From: Pararhizobium qamdonense
GTDB taxonomy: Bacteria; Pseudomonadota; Alphaproteobacteria; Rhizobiales; Rhizobiaceae
Direction: 5' to 3'
DNA: 64,000 nt
Assembly: GCF_029277445.1 (NCBI RefSeq)
Contig: NZ_CP119566.1
Span: forward strand, 3,350,001-3,414,000
Position 1 is the stretch's first letter. The number at the start of each line of letters is the position of its first letter. Below, in pieces: positions 26,864-35,524 of this stretch. The position numbers were made by a program, and so were the translations under genes. The notes under the pieces are model-generated. The model saw nothing but the letters and a program-made list of their open reading frames with translations, did not search any database and had not been told where the DNA came from.

Positions 26864-27209
26864 GATTAATGTGAGACGAACAAAGTTCAAACGATTGGTA
26901 AACTTGGGTTTTTGTTAAACATCGCACCGTCGGGAAACGCTGGCTTTTGCCTCAATCTTTACGGAAAATTCAGACCGCCATTTCAACCAATTGCTAACCA
27001 CGCAAAACGGTCGCTCGTTTCGGCCCCGGCAAAAACGCAGTGTGACAGGCCCTATCTTGCCGGGAATTTTCATCGCAAAAGCCGCCATCCACATATTTAC
27101 GTTTACGTCCGCGTAAGCTATTTTCCGGCTGTGGAGCGGTGAGGAGACCGCTCTGGCAATCTTTCGCCCGCAACCAGCTGCATCAGGCGATTTCCAAGGG
27201 AGGCACAGG
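26864..27209. other. intergenic region upstream of DUF2147 gene
   Basis: About 350 bp, AT-richer than its surroundings, between divergent genes. It contains the ACGT-type palindrome at 27097-27116 described separately. No RNA gene is evident. Confidence 0.4.
27097..27116. promoter_or_regulatory. ACGT-type operator upstream of DUF2147 gene
   Basis: TTACGTTTACGTCCGCGTAA, a 20-bp partial palindrome (TTACG/CGTAA ends with a central ACGT) 94 nt before the start codon. It has the same architecture as the site at 38171-38190 upstream of the ETF-ubiquinone oxidoreductase. It recalls the ACGT-rich motifs reported for the MerR-family regulator LiuR; that assignment is from memory. Confidence 0.45.
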
Positions 27210-27551
27210 ATGATACGGACTTTGATAGTGACGGCAGCCATGACGATGGCGACGGCAGCCACAGGCTTTGCCGCCGAACCGATCGTCGGCAACTGGAAGA
27301 CGGCAAGCGGCGAGACCGCTGCCATCGCGTCCTGCGGCGGCAGCTATTGCATCACGCTGAAGACGGGAAAACATGCCGGCAAGCGCATTGGCAGCATGAG
27401 CGGCAATGGCAACAGCTATTCCGGCGAGATCACCGATCCGGCCAATGACAAGACCTATAGCGGCAATGCGTCGATCAGCGGCGCCTCGCTGAAAATGCAA
27501 GGCTGCGTTCTCAAGGTTCTCTGCAAATCGCAGACCTGGACACGCATGTAA
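27210..27551 (+). CDS. DUF2147 secreted protein
   Basis: A 113-residue exported protein. The signal peptide ends near GFAAEP; then EPIVGNWKTASGETAAIASC, the SYSGEITDPANDKTYSG segment and the C-terminal QGCVLKVLCKSQTWTR match DUF2147, a periplasmic lipocalin-like family of unknown function. Several cysteines (in SCGGSYC and GCVLKVLC) could form disulfides. It is monocistronic, with a strong terminator and an upstream palindromic operator. Confidence 0.85.
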   Translation: MIRTLIVTAAMTMATAATGFAAEPIVGNWKTASGETAAIASCGGSYCITLKTGKHAGKRIGSMSGNGNSYSGEITDPANDKTYSGNASISGASLKMQGCVLKVLCKSQTWTRM

Positions 27552-27564
27552 GCTGCCTTTCAAA

Positions 27565-27596
27565 TCCGGCGGGCCTGCCCGCCGGAGCCATTTTTT
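27565..27596 (+). terminator. DUF2147 gene terminator
   Basis: TCCGGCGGGC (27565-27574) pairs perfectly with GCCCGCCGGA (27577-27586) around a tight 2-nt centre; six T residues follow at 27591-27596. Confidence 0.88.
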
Positions 27597-27906
27597 GACA
27601 TGCAGCAATGATCTGCCGGTTTATGCCTGACCCGGCGTGGCCTTTGACCTGGTCTGTCTGCGCAGTTTTCTGTGTAGCCTAATTTTGCCCCTTCGTAAAA
27701 TCCTTGCTGAAAACCGTAGCCGCACCCTGCGTTTAACCGCGTCCAGGGTTACGGCTGACGTTGCCATGTCGAGACCAGCTCTTCAGGGTTTACGAAGATG
27801 AACGGGAGATGAACCAGGGTCTCAGGAAGAGTTCAGTTTGCCTATGCGAAAAGGTGATCATCGAGTTGAACCCCGATCGACACCCCAGACCAAACGGACA
27901 AAAGCC
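27597..27906. other. spacer upstream of the two small peptides
   Basis: 310 bp with no convincing gene. It should hold the promoter of the 57-residue peptide genes. No clear element was identified. Confidence 0.35.
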
Positions 27907-28080
27907 ATGGACATTCTCGCCCGCCGCCTCACCATCATCAGCATGCTCATGGTCGTCTTCGCCCTGACCCTGGCCGCAGCCGTCAGTGCCGACAGCCAGC
28001 GCCGCCGCCACAACTATGCCGGCTCGATTGCCGACTGCACCGTGCACACCACGAAATTCTGCGAACAAGCCAAGCTGTAA
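27907..28080 (+). CDS. 57-residue putative secreted peptide with two cysteines
   Basis: Starts MDILARRLTIISMLMVVFAL. A positively charged start, hydrophobic stretch (8-25) and the AVSA-DS site predict a Sec signal peptide cut after Ala28, leaving a basic 29-residue peptide with Cys44 and Cys52 that could form one disulfide. No family is recognised. An in-frame start 69 nt upstream would break the signal-peptide architecture. It is followed 12 nt later by another 57-residue gene. Confidence 0.55.
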   Translation: MDILARRLTIISMLMVVFALTLAAAVSADSQRRRHNYAGSIADCTVHTTKFCEQAKL

Positions 28081-28092
28081 AGGTCGAAAACA

Positions 28093-28266
28093 ATGGTCTC
28101 CCTCGCCCATTCCGCAACCATCGCACTGCGCATGCTGACGCTCGCAGCCCTTCTGATGGCTCAGATGGGCGCAATTGCCTACAGCAAGGCCTCCGGCCTT
28201 GGCATCGGCAAGCAGGGAGCCGGTCTTGTCCTGTTCGTCACGCTGCAGCGCCAGTCAATGAGCTGA
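28093..28266 (+). CDS. 57-residue putative single-pass membrane peptide
   Basis: Starts MVSLAHSATIALRMLTLAAL. One hydrophobic helix spans about residues 9-30, followed by a short Gly-rich tail ending QRQSMS. There are no cysteines. AAGGTCG precedes the ATG at moderate spacing. It lies 12 nt after the preceding 57-residue peptide gene and is probably cotranscribed. Function unknown. Confidence 0.5.
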   Translation: MVSLAHSATIALRMLTLAALLMAQMGAIAYSKASGLGIGKQGAGLVLFVTLQRQSMS

Positions 28267-28346
28267 GGCGGCTGCGCCTGCACCTTCTTCAACGCTTGCA
28301 CATTTCCTGACGCTGCCTTCCTATATCCGTCATAGGAAGGAACCGC

Positions 28347-28673
28347 ATGCCGATATCCGCTTTCGCCGTCTACGCCCTTGCCGCCCTTGCGGAGATCGCC
28401 GGGTGTTTTTCATTCTGGGCGTGGATGAAGCTCGACAAGCCGATCTGGTGGCTCATCCCCGGCCTGGCGAGCCTTGCGCTCTTTGCCTGGCTTCTTACCC
28501 TCATCGAAACGGCGGCGGCCGGACGAGCCTATGCCGCCTATGGCGGCATCTATATCGCCGCCTCGCTTGGATGGCTGTGGCTCGTCGAGGGCGTGCGGCC
28601 TGACCGGTGGGACGCGGCCGGCGTTGTGCTTGCCCTTGCAGGCACCGCCATCATTCTCGGCGGGCCGCGCTGA
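28347..28673 (+). CDS. YnfA family (UPF0060) membrane protein
   Basis: A 108-residue inner-membrane protein with four helices. [20 protein letters not shown], the [18 protein letters not shown] block and [13 protein letters not shown] are diagnostic for YnfA/UPF0060, an SMR-related family suggested to export small cations. AAGGAA precedes the ATG at 28347. Length is normal. Confidence 0.92.
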   Translation: MPISAFAVYALAALAEIAGCFSFWAWMKLDKPIWWLIPGLASLALFAWLLTLIETAAAGRAYAAYGGIYIAASLGWLWLVEGVRPDRWDAAGVVLALAGTAIILGGPR

Positions 28674-28716
28674 CTGCACCTTTCCGGGACTGTTCCATCC
28701 AAAACAATCTTGTCGT

Positions 28717-28744
28717 TTGCTTGTAAAAAACGGCATCCTATAAT
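28717..28744 (+). promoter_or_regulatory. amn promoter, apparently leaderless
   Basis: A perfect TATAAT at 28739-28744 lies 16 nt after TTGCTT (28717-28722) and only 5 nt before the amn ATG at 28750. Transcription would start at or next to the A of the ATG. No Shine-Dalgarno can fit. Confidence 0.6.
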
Positions 28745-28749
28745 GCCGC

Positions 28750-30252
28750 ATGAACAATCGAATCTCTTCCCTCTCCGCCCTGTCCATCGCAACGCCCGAC
28801 GTTTTCGAGCCGCAGACGTTTGACGATCCGCTGGCCGCTGTGGATGCGCTTTCGGCGCTTTACGACCGCAACACCAAATTTCTGGTCGATGCCTTTACCG
28901 AGCTTGGCCGGACCGGAACGCCAGTCTCGCGCTACCGCGCCTGCTATCCGCAGGTCAGCATCGAGACCAGCAGTTTCAGCCATGTCGATTCGCGCCTCTC
29001 CTATGGTTATGTCAGCGCGCCCGGGGTCTACACGACCACCGTCACCCGGCCAAAGCTGTTCCGGCATTATCTGAAGGAACAGCTCGGCCTTTTGATTCGC
29101 AGCCATGGCGTCGGCGTGACGGTGTCGGAATCGACGACGCCGATCCCGCTGCACTTTGCTTTCGGCGAAGGCGCCTATGTCGAGGCGGCGATGGCCGAGA
29201 ATATCGATATTCCGCTGCGCGACCTGTTCGACACGCCGGACCTGACCACCACCGATGACGAGATCGCCAATGGCTCCTATGAACCCGGCCCCGGCGACCC
29301 CTCGCCGCTTGCGCCGTTCACCGCCCAGCGCATCGACTATTCGCTCGCCCGGCTCAGCCATTACACGGCGACCAGCGCGACGCATTTTCAGAATTTCGTG
29401 CTGTTTACCAATTACCAGTTCTATATCGACGAGTTCTGCCTGTGGGCGCGCCAGCAGATGGCCGATGGCGGCAATGGCTATACCGAGTTTGTCGAGCCCG
29501 GCAACATCGTCACGCAGCCCGGATCCGACAAGCCCGATTCGGACCTGACGCTGGCACGCCTGCCGCAAATGCCGGCCTATCATCTGAAGAAGAAGGGTCA
29601 TGGTGGCATTACCGTCGTCAATATCGGTGTCGGGCCGTCCAACGCCAAGACAATCACCGACCATATCGCCGTCCTGCGCCCGCATGCCTGGCTGATGCTT
29701 GGCCATTGCGCCGGGTTGCGCAACAGTCAGACGCTCGGTGATTACGTGCTTGCCCATGCCTATGTGCGCGAAGACCATGTGCTTGACGACGACCTGCCGG
29801 TCTGGATCCCGATCCCGGCACTTGCCGAGGTTCAGGTGGCGATGCAGGACGCCGTGGCAGAGGTGACCGGCTATGAGGGTTACGACCTAAAGCGGATCAT
29901 GCGCACCGGCACCGTCGCCACCATCGACAACCGTAACTGGGAACTGCGCGACCAGCGCGGCCCGGTCAAGCGGCTGTCGCAGTCGCGGGCCATTGCACTC
30001 GACATGGAATCGGCAACCATTGCAGCCAACGGCTTCCGGTTCCGCGTGCCGTACGGGACGCTGCTCTGCGTCTCCGACAAGCCGCTGCATGGGGAGCTGA
30101 AACTGCCGGGCATGGCGACGGCGTTCTACAAGACGCAGGTCAGCCAGCATTTGCAGATCGGCATCCTGGCGCTGCAGAAACTGGCCGCCATGCCGCCGGA
30201 AAAGCTGCATTCGCGCAAGCTGCGCAGTTTCTTCGAGACCGCGTTCCAGTAA
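28750..30252 (+). CDS. amn: AMP nucleosidase
   Basis: Hydrolyses AMP to adenine and ribose 5-phosphate in purine salvage; 500 residues, matching the long Amn family. An N-terminal regulatory domain (ALYDRNTKFLVDAFTELGRT, near residue 40) is followed by a C-terminal nucleoside phosphorylase-like domain, with VVNIGVGPSNAKTITDHIAV, PHAWLMLGHCAGLR and the substrate glutamate region ALDMESATIAANGFR. A consensus -10 box 5 nt upstream suggests a leaderless mRNA. The stop lies 2 nt from that of the converging gene. Confidence 0.95.
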   Translation: MNNRISSLSALSIATPDVFEPQTFDDPLAAVDALSALYDRNTKFLVDAFTELGRTGTPVSRYRACYPQVSIETSSFSHVDSRLSYGYVSAPGVYTTTVTRPKLFRHYLKEQLGLLIRSHGVGVTVSESTTPIPLHFAFGEGAYVEAAMAENIDIPLRDLFDTPDLTTTDDEIANGSYEPGPGDPSPLAPFTAQRIDYSLARLSHYTATSATHFQNFVLFTNYQFYIDEFCLWARQQMADGGNGYTEFVEPGNIVTQPGSDKPDSDLTLARLPQMPAYHLKKKGHGGITVVNIGVGPSNAKTITDHIAVLRPHAWLMLGHCAGLRNSQTLGDYVLAHAYVREDHVLDDDLPVWIPIPALAEVQVAMQDAVAEVTGYEGYDLKRIMRTGTVATIDNRNWELRDQRGPVKRLSQSRAIALDMESATIAANGFRFRVPYGTLLCVSDKPLHGELKLPGMATAFYKTQVSQHLQIGILALQKLAAMPPEKLHSRKLRSFFETAFQ

Positions 30253-30254
30253 GC

Positions 30255-31211
30255 TCAGCGGCGCGGCGACAGAAGGATCGAGAGAAGCGTGCCGGCAACC
30301 GCCGACACGACGATCAGCAAATGCGCATTGACGCTGGCGCTCGCCAGCAGATCGAAGGCCGCGCCCTTGGCTGGCGCGCCGAACGAGATGGCCCCTGCAG
30401 TAATACCCGCCGGATAGGTGCCGACACCGGCGGGGGCATGCACCGGCAAGACCGATGACAGTTCGCCGCCGAGCGCACCGCCGAAGCTGGCGGCAAGCGG
30501 AAGCACGCCCATGGTGGCCAGCACCCAGGCGAGCACTGCAACCTTTGTCGACCAGTTGAGAACCGTCATCAGCCACGCCCTGACGAAAACCAGCGCATTG
30601 GCCGGTAGTCCAGCCTCGACCTCGACCAGCAACCGGCCGAGTTTTTGCGGCAAGTGCTTTTGCAGAACAGCGAGCGCATGGCCTTTCAGCAGAAACAGCG
30701 CCAGTGGCGACACCAGGAAAAGCCCCCAGAGCGACCAGCCCAGCGCCTGATCGTCGCGGCCGATGATGAGGCCGATACCTGCAGCCGCAAACAGCGCGTG
30801 CAGATCGAGCAGCCGCATAAGGAGGAGTGCGGAGGTGCTGCGCGTCAGCGGAACTGCAAATTCCGAGCGCATCAGGATCGGAAAGCTGGTTTCGCCGGCC
30901 CGGAAAGGCAGCATGATGTTGAGAAGATTGTGCACCTGCGTGACGCGCAGCAGCGCCAGGAAACGGCCGCGGGTCTCATTGGGAAAATAATCGTAGATCC
31001 GGTAGCAGCGGATAAAATAGGTGCCGACCAGAAGCACAAGCGCAGAGATGACGGGGAGAAGGCCGATCCCGGCCCATTGCCGCAACAGAACGGGCCAGCC
31101 CCAGAACCACTGGATAAAAGCCGCATAGGCGATGACGGCCACAAGCGAGAGGACGGTCATGCGGTTGCGGACAAGCCATGAGCCCCGGCTGGCATCCTCT
31201 CCTGCATTCAT
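30255..31211 (-). CDS. lysylphosphatidylglycerol synthase-type membrane protein (UPF0104)
   Basis: Integral membrane protein of 318 residues with about eight helices, matching the flippase-like transmembrane region of LPG synthases. Visible are LNIMLPFRAGETSFPILMRS and the VHAPAGVGTYPAG block. It lacks the cytosolic aminoacyl-transferase domain, so it is not a full MprF. Such proteins are often encoded with glycosyltransferases acting on membrane lipids; here a GT2 gene starts divergently 93 nt away. The ATG at 31211 was chosen because the frame beyond it overlaps the glycosyltransferase gene. Confidence 0.82.
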   Translation of the reverse strand: MNAGEDASRGSWLVRNRMTVLSLVAVIAYAAFIQWFWGWPVLLRQWAGIGLLPVISALVLLVGTYFIRCYRIYDYFPNETRGRFLALLRVTQVHNLLNIMLPFRAGETSFPILMRSEFAVPLTRSTSALLLMRLLDLHALFAAAGIGLIIGRDDQALGWSLWGLFLVSPLALFLLKGHALAVLQKHLPQKLGRLLVEVEAGLPANALVFVRAWLMTVLNWSTKVAVLAWVLATMGVLPLAASFGGALGGELSSVLPVHAPAGVGTYPAGITAGAISFGAPAKGAAFDLLASASVNAHLLIVVSAVAGTLLSILLSPRR

Positions 31212-31304
31212 ATATTTGGTACTTTCCTGTCCGCTGCCATGGCACGGCTGGTTATCACGATAACCCAGGCGAGAGAACCTGCAGCATTTTAAAAGGCTTT
31301 GATT

Positions 31305-32327
31305 TTGGATCCCATCTTGGAAGCGAATAGGGCCGTGACCGATAGCGCGCCGCCGGTCGAGCTGTCCGTCGTCGTGCCGATCTACAATGAGGAAGAAAGT
31401 GTCGGACCGCTGGTGGCCCGCATCCGGGAAGCCATGGCAAATTTCGACAAGCCCTGGGAGCTCATTCTCGTCAATGACGGCAGCACCGACGGCACGCTGG
31501 TCAGCGCCCGCAAGGAATTGACAAGCGGCCTGCGGCTGAAGATCGTCGAACTCCAGCGCAATTTCGGCCAGACCGCCGCCATGCAGGCCGGTATCGACCT
31601 TGCATCCGGCCGGTTGATCGCCACGCTCGACGGCGATTTGCAGAACGATCCGCGCGACATTCCGGCGATGGTCAAGGCGATCGAGGAGCGTGAACTCGAC
31701 CTGCTCGTCGGCTGGCGCAAGAACCGCCAGGACGGCCTGCTGCTGCGCAAAATCCCCTCCTGGTGTGCCAATGCCCTGATCGGCAAGATCACCGGGGTGA
31801 AACTGCACGATTATGGCTGCAGCCTGAAGATCTACCAGGCCTCGATCATCAAGCAGGTCAAGCTGATGGGCGAGATGCACCGTTTCATTCCGGCCTGGGT
31901 CGCGGGCGTGGTGCCGAGCAGCCGCATCGGCGAAATGCCGGTCACCCACCATGCACGCCAGCACGGAACGTCGAAATACGGGATTTCCCGCACGTTCCGG
32001 GTCATTCTCGACCTGCTGTCAGTGCTGTTCTTCATGCGCTACAAGGCGCGGCCGGGGCACTTCTTCGGTTCGATCGGACTTTTCGCCGGTGGTCTGAGCG
32101 CCCTCATCCTGTTCTACCTGTTCATCGACAAGTTTCTGCTCGGCAACGATATCGGCACGAGACCGATGCTGATCGTCGGCGTCATGCTGTTTTTATCCTC
32201 CGTGCAGCTGATCACCACCGGCATCCTCGCCGAAATGATGGCACGCCTCTATTCCGGTGAAAACGACAGTCCACCCTATATCGTGCGCAAGGTTTTTGAA
32301 CGCGACAGAACGGATACGGCAAGCTGA
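31305..32327 (+). CDS. GT2 family glycosyltransferase (polyprenyl/lipid type)
   Basis: Membrane-anchored glycosyltransferase of 340 residues. The GT-A domain begins with LSVVVPIYNEEESV, and the DXD-type motif is TLDGDLQNDP; GCSLKIYQA and HHARQHGTSKYG are typical of dolichol/undecaprenyl-phosphate sugar transferases. Two C-terminal helices (about 245-300) anchor it. The start is uncertain: TTG at 31305 after AAAAGG is preferred, with TTG 31299 and GTG 31335 as alternatives. It is divergent from the LPG-synthase-like gene. Confidence 0.85.
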   Translation: MDPILEANRAVTDSAPPVELSVVVPIYNEEESVGPLVARIREAMANFDKPWELILVNDGSTDGTLVSARKELTSGLRLKIVELQRNFGQTAAMQAGIDLASGRLIATLDGDLQNDPRDIPAMVKAIEERELDLLVGWRKNRQDGLLLRKIPSWCANALIGKITGVKLHDYGCSLKIYQASIIKQVKLMGEMHRFIPAWVAGVVPSSRIGEMPVTHHARQHGTSKYGISRTFRVILDLLSVLFFMRYKARPGHFFGSIGLFAGGLSALILFYLFIDKFLLGNDIGTRPMLIVGVMLFLSSVQLITTGILAEMMARLYSGENDSPPYIVRKVFERDRTDTAS

Positions 32328-32385
32328 TAGCCGGCGCGCAGACCGATCTCTCTTGCCTGAACCGGAAAAGCCCTGACCTTCAGGA

Positions 32386-33291
32386 CTATCCCGGTTCGGC
32401 ACCGACCAGCAATTTCAGCTCGCCCGGATGGACCCGCAAAGCGACATCGCGGCCGATCGGCAGCAACTCGCCGTCGATGACGCATTTGGTGCCGTGGCGC
32501 GCCTTGGGGAAATGCAGGTTGACGGCGGTGGCGCTCATTTCGGTGATCAGGGTGCTCTCGCGGAATTTTCCCCGCAGGATGTCGAAGGTCAACTTCGCCA
32601 CACCCGACGGTTTCAGCGGAGGCGTGGTGTAGAAGCCCAGATGGCCGCCGGTGACGTCATCGGCATGCATCAGCGCGTTTGGACCGAAATGATTGTTGGA
32701 CACTGAAATTGCCGAAACTTCGCGCCGCTCGCGCACACCATCGACGTCGAACTCGATCTCGAACTGCGGCGGATTGAACATCACGCCGACTGCAGCGCGG
32801 GTGCTGGCGCGGATTTTTCCCAGTCTCGAGGCAAAGCTGTAGGATTCGCGGTAGCGCACCATGCGGGCGTGCAGCCCCATGGAAAATTGATGCACGAAGG
32901 CCCGGCCATCGGCACTGCCGATATCCGCATCGACGATCTTGCCGTCGGCCAGGACATCCAGCACCTTCCAGATATCCAGCGGCAGTTTCAGCGCGCGGGC
33001 AAAAAGATTCATCGTTCCCGCTGGAACGACGCCGAGCGGCATGCCGTTCTTCCAGGCAACGGCCGCTGCCGCTGAAATCGTGCCATCGCCACCACCGGCC
33101 AGCATTGCATCCAGATCATCGCGGCGGGCGGTTTTTTCGAGAATCTCGGCCATTCCATCGCCGGACGCAACGGTGATTTCGATCTCATGCCCGGCTGAGC
33201 GAAAGACCTCCTCGGCCTTTTGGCTATAGGCGTCCATATCGGTTGTCCGGAATGTCCCGCCATCGCGATTGAATATGGCCTTGATCTTCAT
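32386..33291 (-). CDS. diacylglycerol kinase family lipid kinase
   Basis: Cytosolic or peripheral lipid kinase of 301 residues in the DAGK catalytic (YegS/LCB5) family. The nucleotide motif is MLAGGGDGTISAAA, followed by PLGVVPAGTMNLFARAL and a C-terminal beta domain with CVIDGELLPIG. The substrate could be diacylglycerol, sphingoid base or another lipid. AAGGAG precedes the ATG at 33291. It converges on the glycosyltransferase. Confidence 0.87.
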   Translation of the reverse strand: MKIKAIFNRDGGTFRTTDMDAYSQKAEEVFRSAGHEIEITVASGDGMAEILEKTARRDDLDAMLAGGGDGTISAAAAVAWKNGMPLGVVPAGTMNLFARALKLPLDIWKVLDVLADGKIVDADIGSADGRAFVHQFSMGLHARMVRYRESYSFASRLGKIRASTRAAVGVMFNPPQFEIEFDVDGVRERREVSAISVSNNHFGPNALMHADDVTGGHLGFYTTPPLKPSGVAKLTFDILRGKFRESTLITEMSATAVNLHFPKARHGTKCVIDGELLPIGRDVALRVHPGELKLLVGAEPG

Positions 33292-33411
33292 GCGTGCTCC
33301 TTGCAGCTCGTTGCGCTACATATGGCGCGGCATGAGGCGTTTTTCAGCCGGTGTCGGCTTAATCCTGCATGTTTATTATTTGCAGCGCACAAGGGGCATG
33401 ATGCGCCAGCG

Positions 33412-33759
33412 TTATACTGCCAGCGGCGGCAGGATATGTTCGTCGCCCCACAGCTTCATTGCCATGATCACCGGCTCCAGGCTGCGGCCGCGCGGGGTCA
33501 GGCAATAATCGACCCTTGGCGGCACGACGGCAAACACCGTGCGCTCGACCAGCCCGTCGGCCTCCAGCTCGCGCAGCTGCTTGGTTAGCATGCGCTGGGT
33601 GACGCTCGCCAGGCGGCGGCGGATTTCGTTGAAGCGCATCGTGCCATCCAGCAGGTGATAGAGGATGACGCCCTTCCATTTTCCGTCGATCAGATGCAGC
33701 ACGCCCTCGACCGGACAGCCGGGAGAACAGGTCAGGAGCTTGTGGCGAACACGCGGCAT
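33412..33759 (-). CDS. HxlR-family transcriptional regulator
   Basis: Winged-helix regulator of 115 residues. The family hallmark is the N-terminal cysteine segment CSPGCPVEGVLHLIDGKWKG, then FNEIRRRLASVTQRMLTKQL and DYCLTPRGRSL. HxlR proteins commonly sense quinones, aldehydes or oxidants through the N-terminal Cys. It is divergent from an oxidoreductase that it likely controls. A 7-4-7 dyad lies just before its start codon. Confidence 0.92.
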   Translation of the reverse strand: MPRVRHKLLTCSPGCPVEGVLHLIDGKWKGVILYHLLDGTMRFNEIRRRLASVTQRMLTKQLRELEADGLVERTVFAVVPPRVDYCLTPRGRSLEPVIMAMKLWGDEHILPPLAV

Positions 33760-33764
33760 TTCAC

Positions 33765-33782
33765 GGTATCCTTTTGGGTACT
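33765..33782. promoter_or_regulatory. candidate HxlR operator
   Basis: GGTATCC-TTTT-GGGTACT, an inverted repeat with 5 of 7 pairs matching, lies 6 bp from the hxlR-type start codon in the 102-bp divergent spacer. Autoregulation and control of the oxidoreductase is inference. Confidence 0.4.
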
Positions 33783-33861
33783 ATATACACTTGTTGTGCA
33801 TTCTTGCGCTTATGAACCATAATGCGCATTTAGCTTCTGTTCAAACATGAAGGAGCCCACC

Positions 33862-34875
33862 ATGCGCGCCATTGCCTACAAGATCCCCCAGCCCATTTCC
33901 GCAGAGACCTCGCTGATCGATGTGGACCTGCCCGAACCTGCGCCGGAAGGCCGCGACATCCTGGTCGAGGTCAAGGCGATCTCGGTCAACCCTGTTGACG
34001 TCAAAATTCGCGCCAATGCCAAGCCGGAACCGGATCAGTTGAAAGTGCTGGGATGGGACGCAGCGGGGATCGTCAAGGCTGTCGGCCCGGGCGTCAAGCT
34101 GCTCCAGCCGGGCGATGCTGTATTCTATGCAGGCGCCATCGACCGGCCGGGCGCAAACTCGGAATTTCACCTGGTCGATGAGCGCATCGTTGGCAAGAAG
34201 CCGGAAACGCTGGACTTTCCGGCAGCCGCCGCCCTTCCCCTGACCTCGCTCACCGCCTGGGAGGCACTGTTTGACCGGCTGAAGGTCAACGATCCCGTTC
34301 CGGGTGCCGCCAATGCGATCCTGATCATTGGCGGCGCCGGCGGCGTCGGCTCGATCGCCATCCAGCTCGCCCGGACGCTGACCAATCTCACGGTGATCGC
34401 CACCGCGTCGCGCCCGGAAACGCAGAAATGGGCCTATGATCTCGGCGCCCACCATGTGCTGGATCATTCCAAGCCGCTCGCGCATCAGATCGACCAGCTG
34501 GCGCTCGGTGCTCCAGCCTTCGTCTTTTCAACCACCAACACCACGGATCATCTGGAAGACATCATCCAGTTGATCGCGCCGCAGGGGCGATTCGGGCTGA
34601 TCGACGATCCGAAAGTGCTGGATGTGATGCCGTTCAAGCGCAAGGCCGTGTCCATCCACTGGGAGCTGATGTTTACCCGCTCGCTGTTCAAGACCAAGGA
34701 CATGGAAGAGCAGAACCGGATTTTGACCGAAATCGCGCGCCTGGTCGATACCGGAAAGATCCGCTCGACGCTGACGGAAACGCTGGGGGTGATCAACGCC
34801 GCAAACTTGAAAAAGGCGCATGCGCTGATCGAAACCGGCCGCACCAAGGGCAAGCTCGTGCTTGCGGGTTTCTAA
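33862..34875 (+). CDS. zinc-type alcohol dehydrogenase / quinone oxidoreductase family protein
   Basis: MDR-superfamily NADPH oxidoreductase of 337 residues. An N-terminal GroES-like domain (DILVEVKAISVNPVDVKIRA) is followed by a Rossmann fold with ILIIGGAGGVGSIAIQLAR. The catalytic-zinc cysteine is not evident in the GWDAAGIVKAVG segment, so it is probably a zinc-free quinone or enone reductase of the ZADH type. The start at 33862 has AAGGAG at ideal spacing; the ATG at 33847 contains that Shine-Dalgarno and is unlikely. It is divergent from the HxlR regulator. Confidence 0.9.
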   Translation: MRAIAYKIPQPISAETSLIDVDLPEPAPEGRDILVEVKAISVNPVDVKIRANAKPEPDQLKVLGWDAAGIVKAVGPGVKLLQPGDAVFYAGAIDRPGANSEFHLVDERIVGKKPETLDFPAAAALPLTSLTAWEALFDRLKVNDPVPGAANAILIIGGAGGVGSIAIQLARTLTNLTVIATASRPETQKWAYDLGAHHVLDHSKPLAHQIDQLALGAPAFVFSTTNTTDHLEDIIQLIAPQGRFGLIDDPKVLDVMPFKRKAVSIHWELMFTRSLFKTKDMEEQNRILTEIARLVDTGKIRSTLTETLGVINAANLKKAHALIETGRTKGKLVLAGF

Positions 34876-35062
34876 CGGCCTATCCTCAAAACCCGGTTTT
34901 GCTGCAGTTCCTTCGGGAACGCCGCACGCACCGCGCTCGCCATAAACAAAAGGCAGCGCGGTGGCCATCTCCCAAACAGGTGATGCCGCGCTGCCCTGAC
35001 ACCCACCTCTCCCAAAGGGGCCGGGTGCGGGGCTTGCCTCATCCCTGTCTTTGGAGAGAAAT

Positions 35063-35506
35063 ATGCCTACGCTTATTGAACCCCTCATCGCCTCCCGCTG
35101 GTTCGGCTATCTGGCGCGGACCGCCCTCACCTTCATGTTCTGGGCCAGCGGCCTTGCCAAGCTCATCGACTTCAAGGCCGGCGTCGCCGAAATGGCCTTC
35201 TTCGGGCTCGAACCGGCACCGCTTGTCACCATGGCTGTCATCGTCACCCAGCTTGGGGGATCGGCGCTCGTCATCGCCAACCGTTGGACCTGGCTTGGCG
35301 CCGGCGCGCTGGCCGTCTTTACCGCGCTCACCATTCCCATTGCTCATACATTCTGGACCATGCAGGAGCCGATGAAGACGCTCGAATTCTATGTGGTGAT
35401 GGAACATATCACCGTCATCGGAGCCCTGATGGTTGCCGCCTGGAAATCCGCCCCGGCGCGCGAACCCGCCGGCACCCGCACAGGCCTTGCCGGGATCAGC
35501 TCGTAG
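35063..35506 (+). CDS. DoxX family membrane protein
   Basis: A 147-residue inner-membrane protein with four helices. LARTALTFMFWASGLAKLID and AEMAFFGLEPAPLVTMAVIV match DoxX-like proteins linked to redox homeostasis. TTGGAGAG precedes the ATG at 35063. It lies 187 nt downstream of the oxidoreductase and could be part of the same HxlR-controlled response. Confidence 0.85.
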   Translation: MPTLIEPLIASRWFGYLARTALTFMFWASGLAKLIDFKAGVAEMAFFGLEPAPLVTMAVIVTQLGGSALVIANRWTWLGAGALAVFTALTIPIAHTFWTMQEPMKTLEFYVVMEHITVIGALMVAAWKSAPAREPAGTRTGLAGISS

Positions 35507-35524
35507 CGCCCGAAGCGGCCAAAG

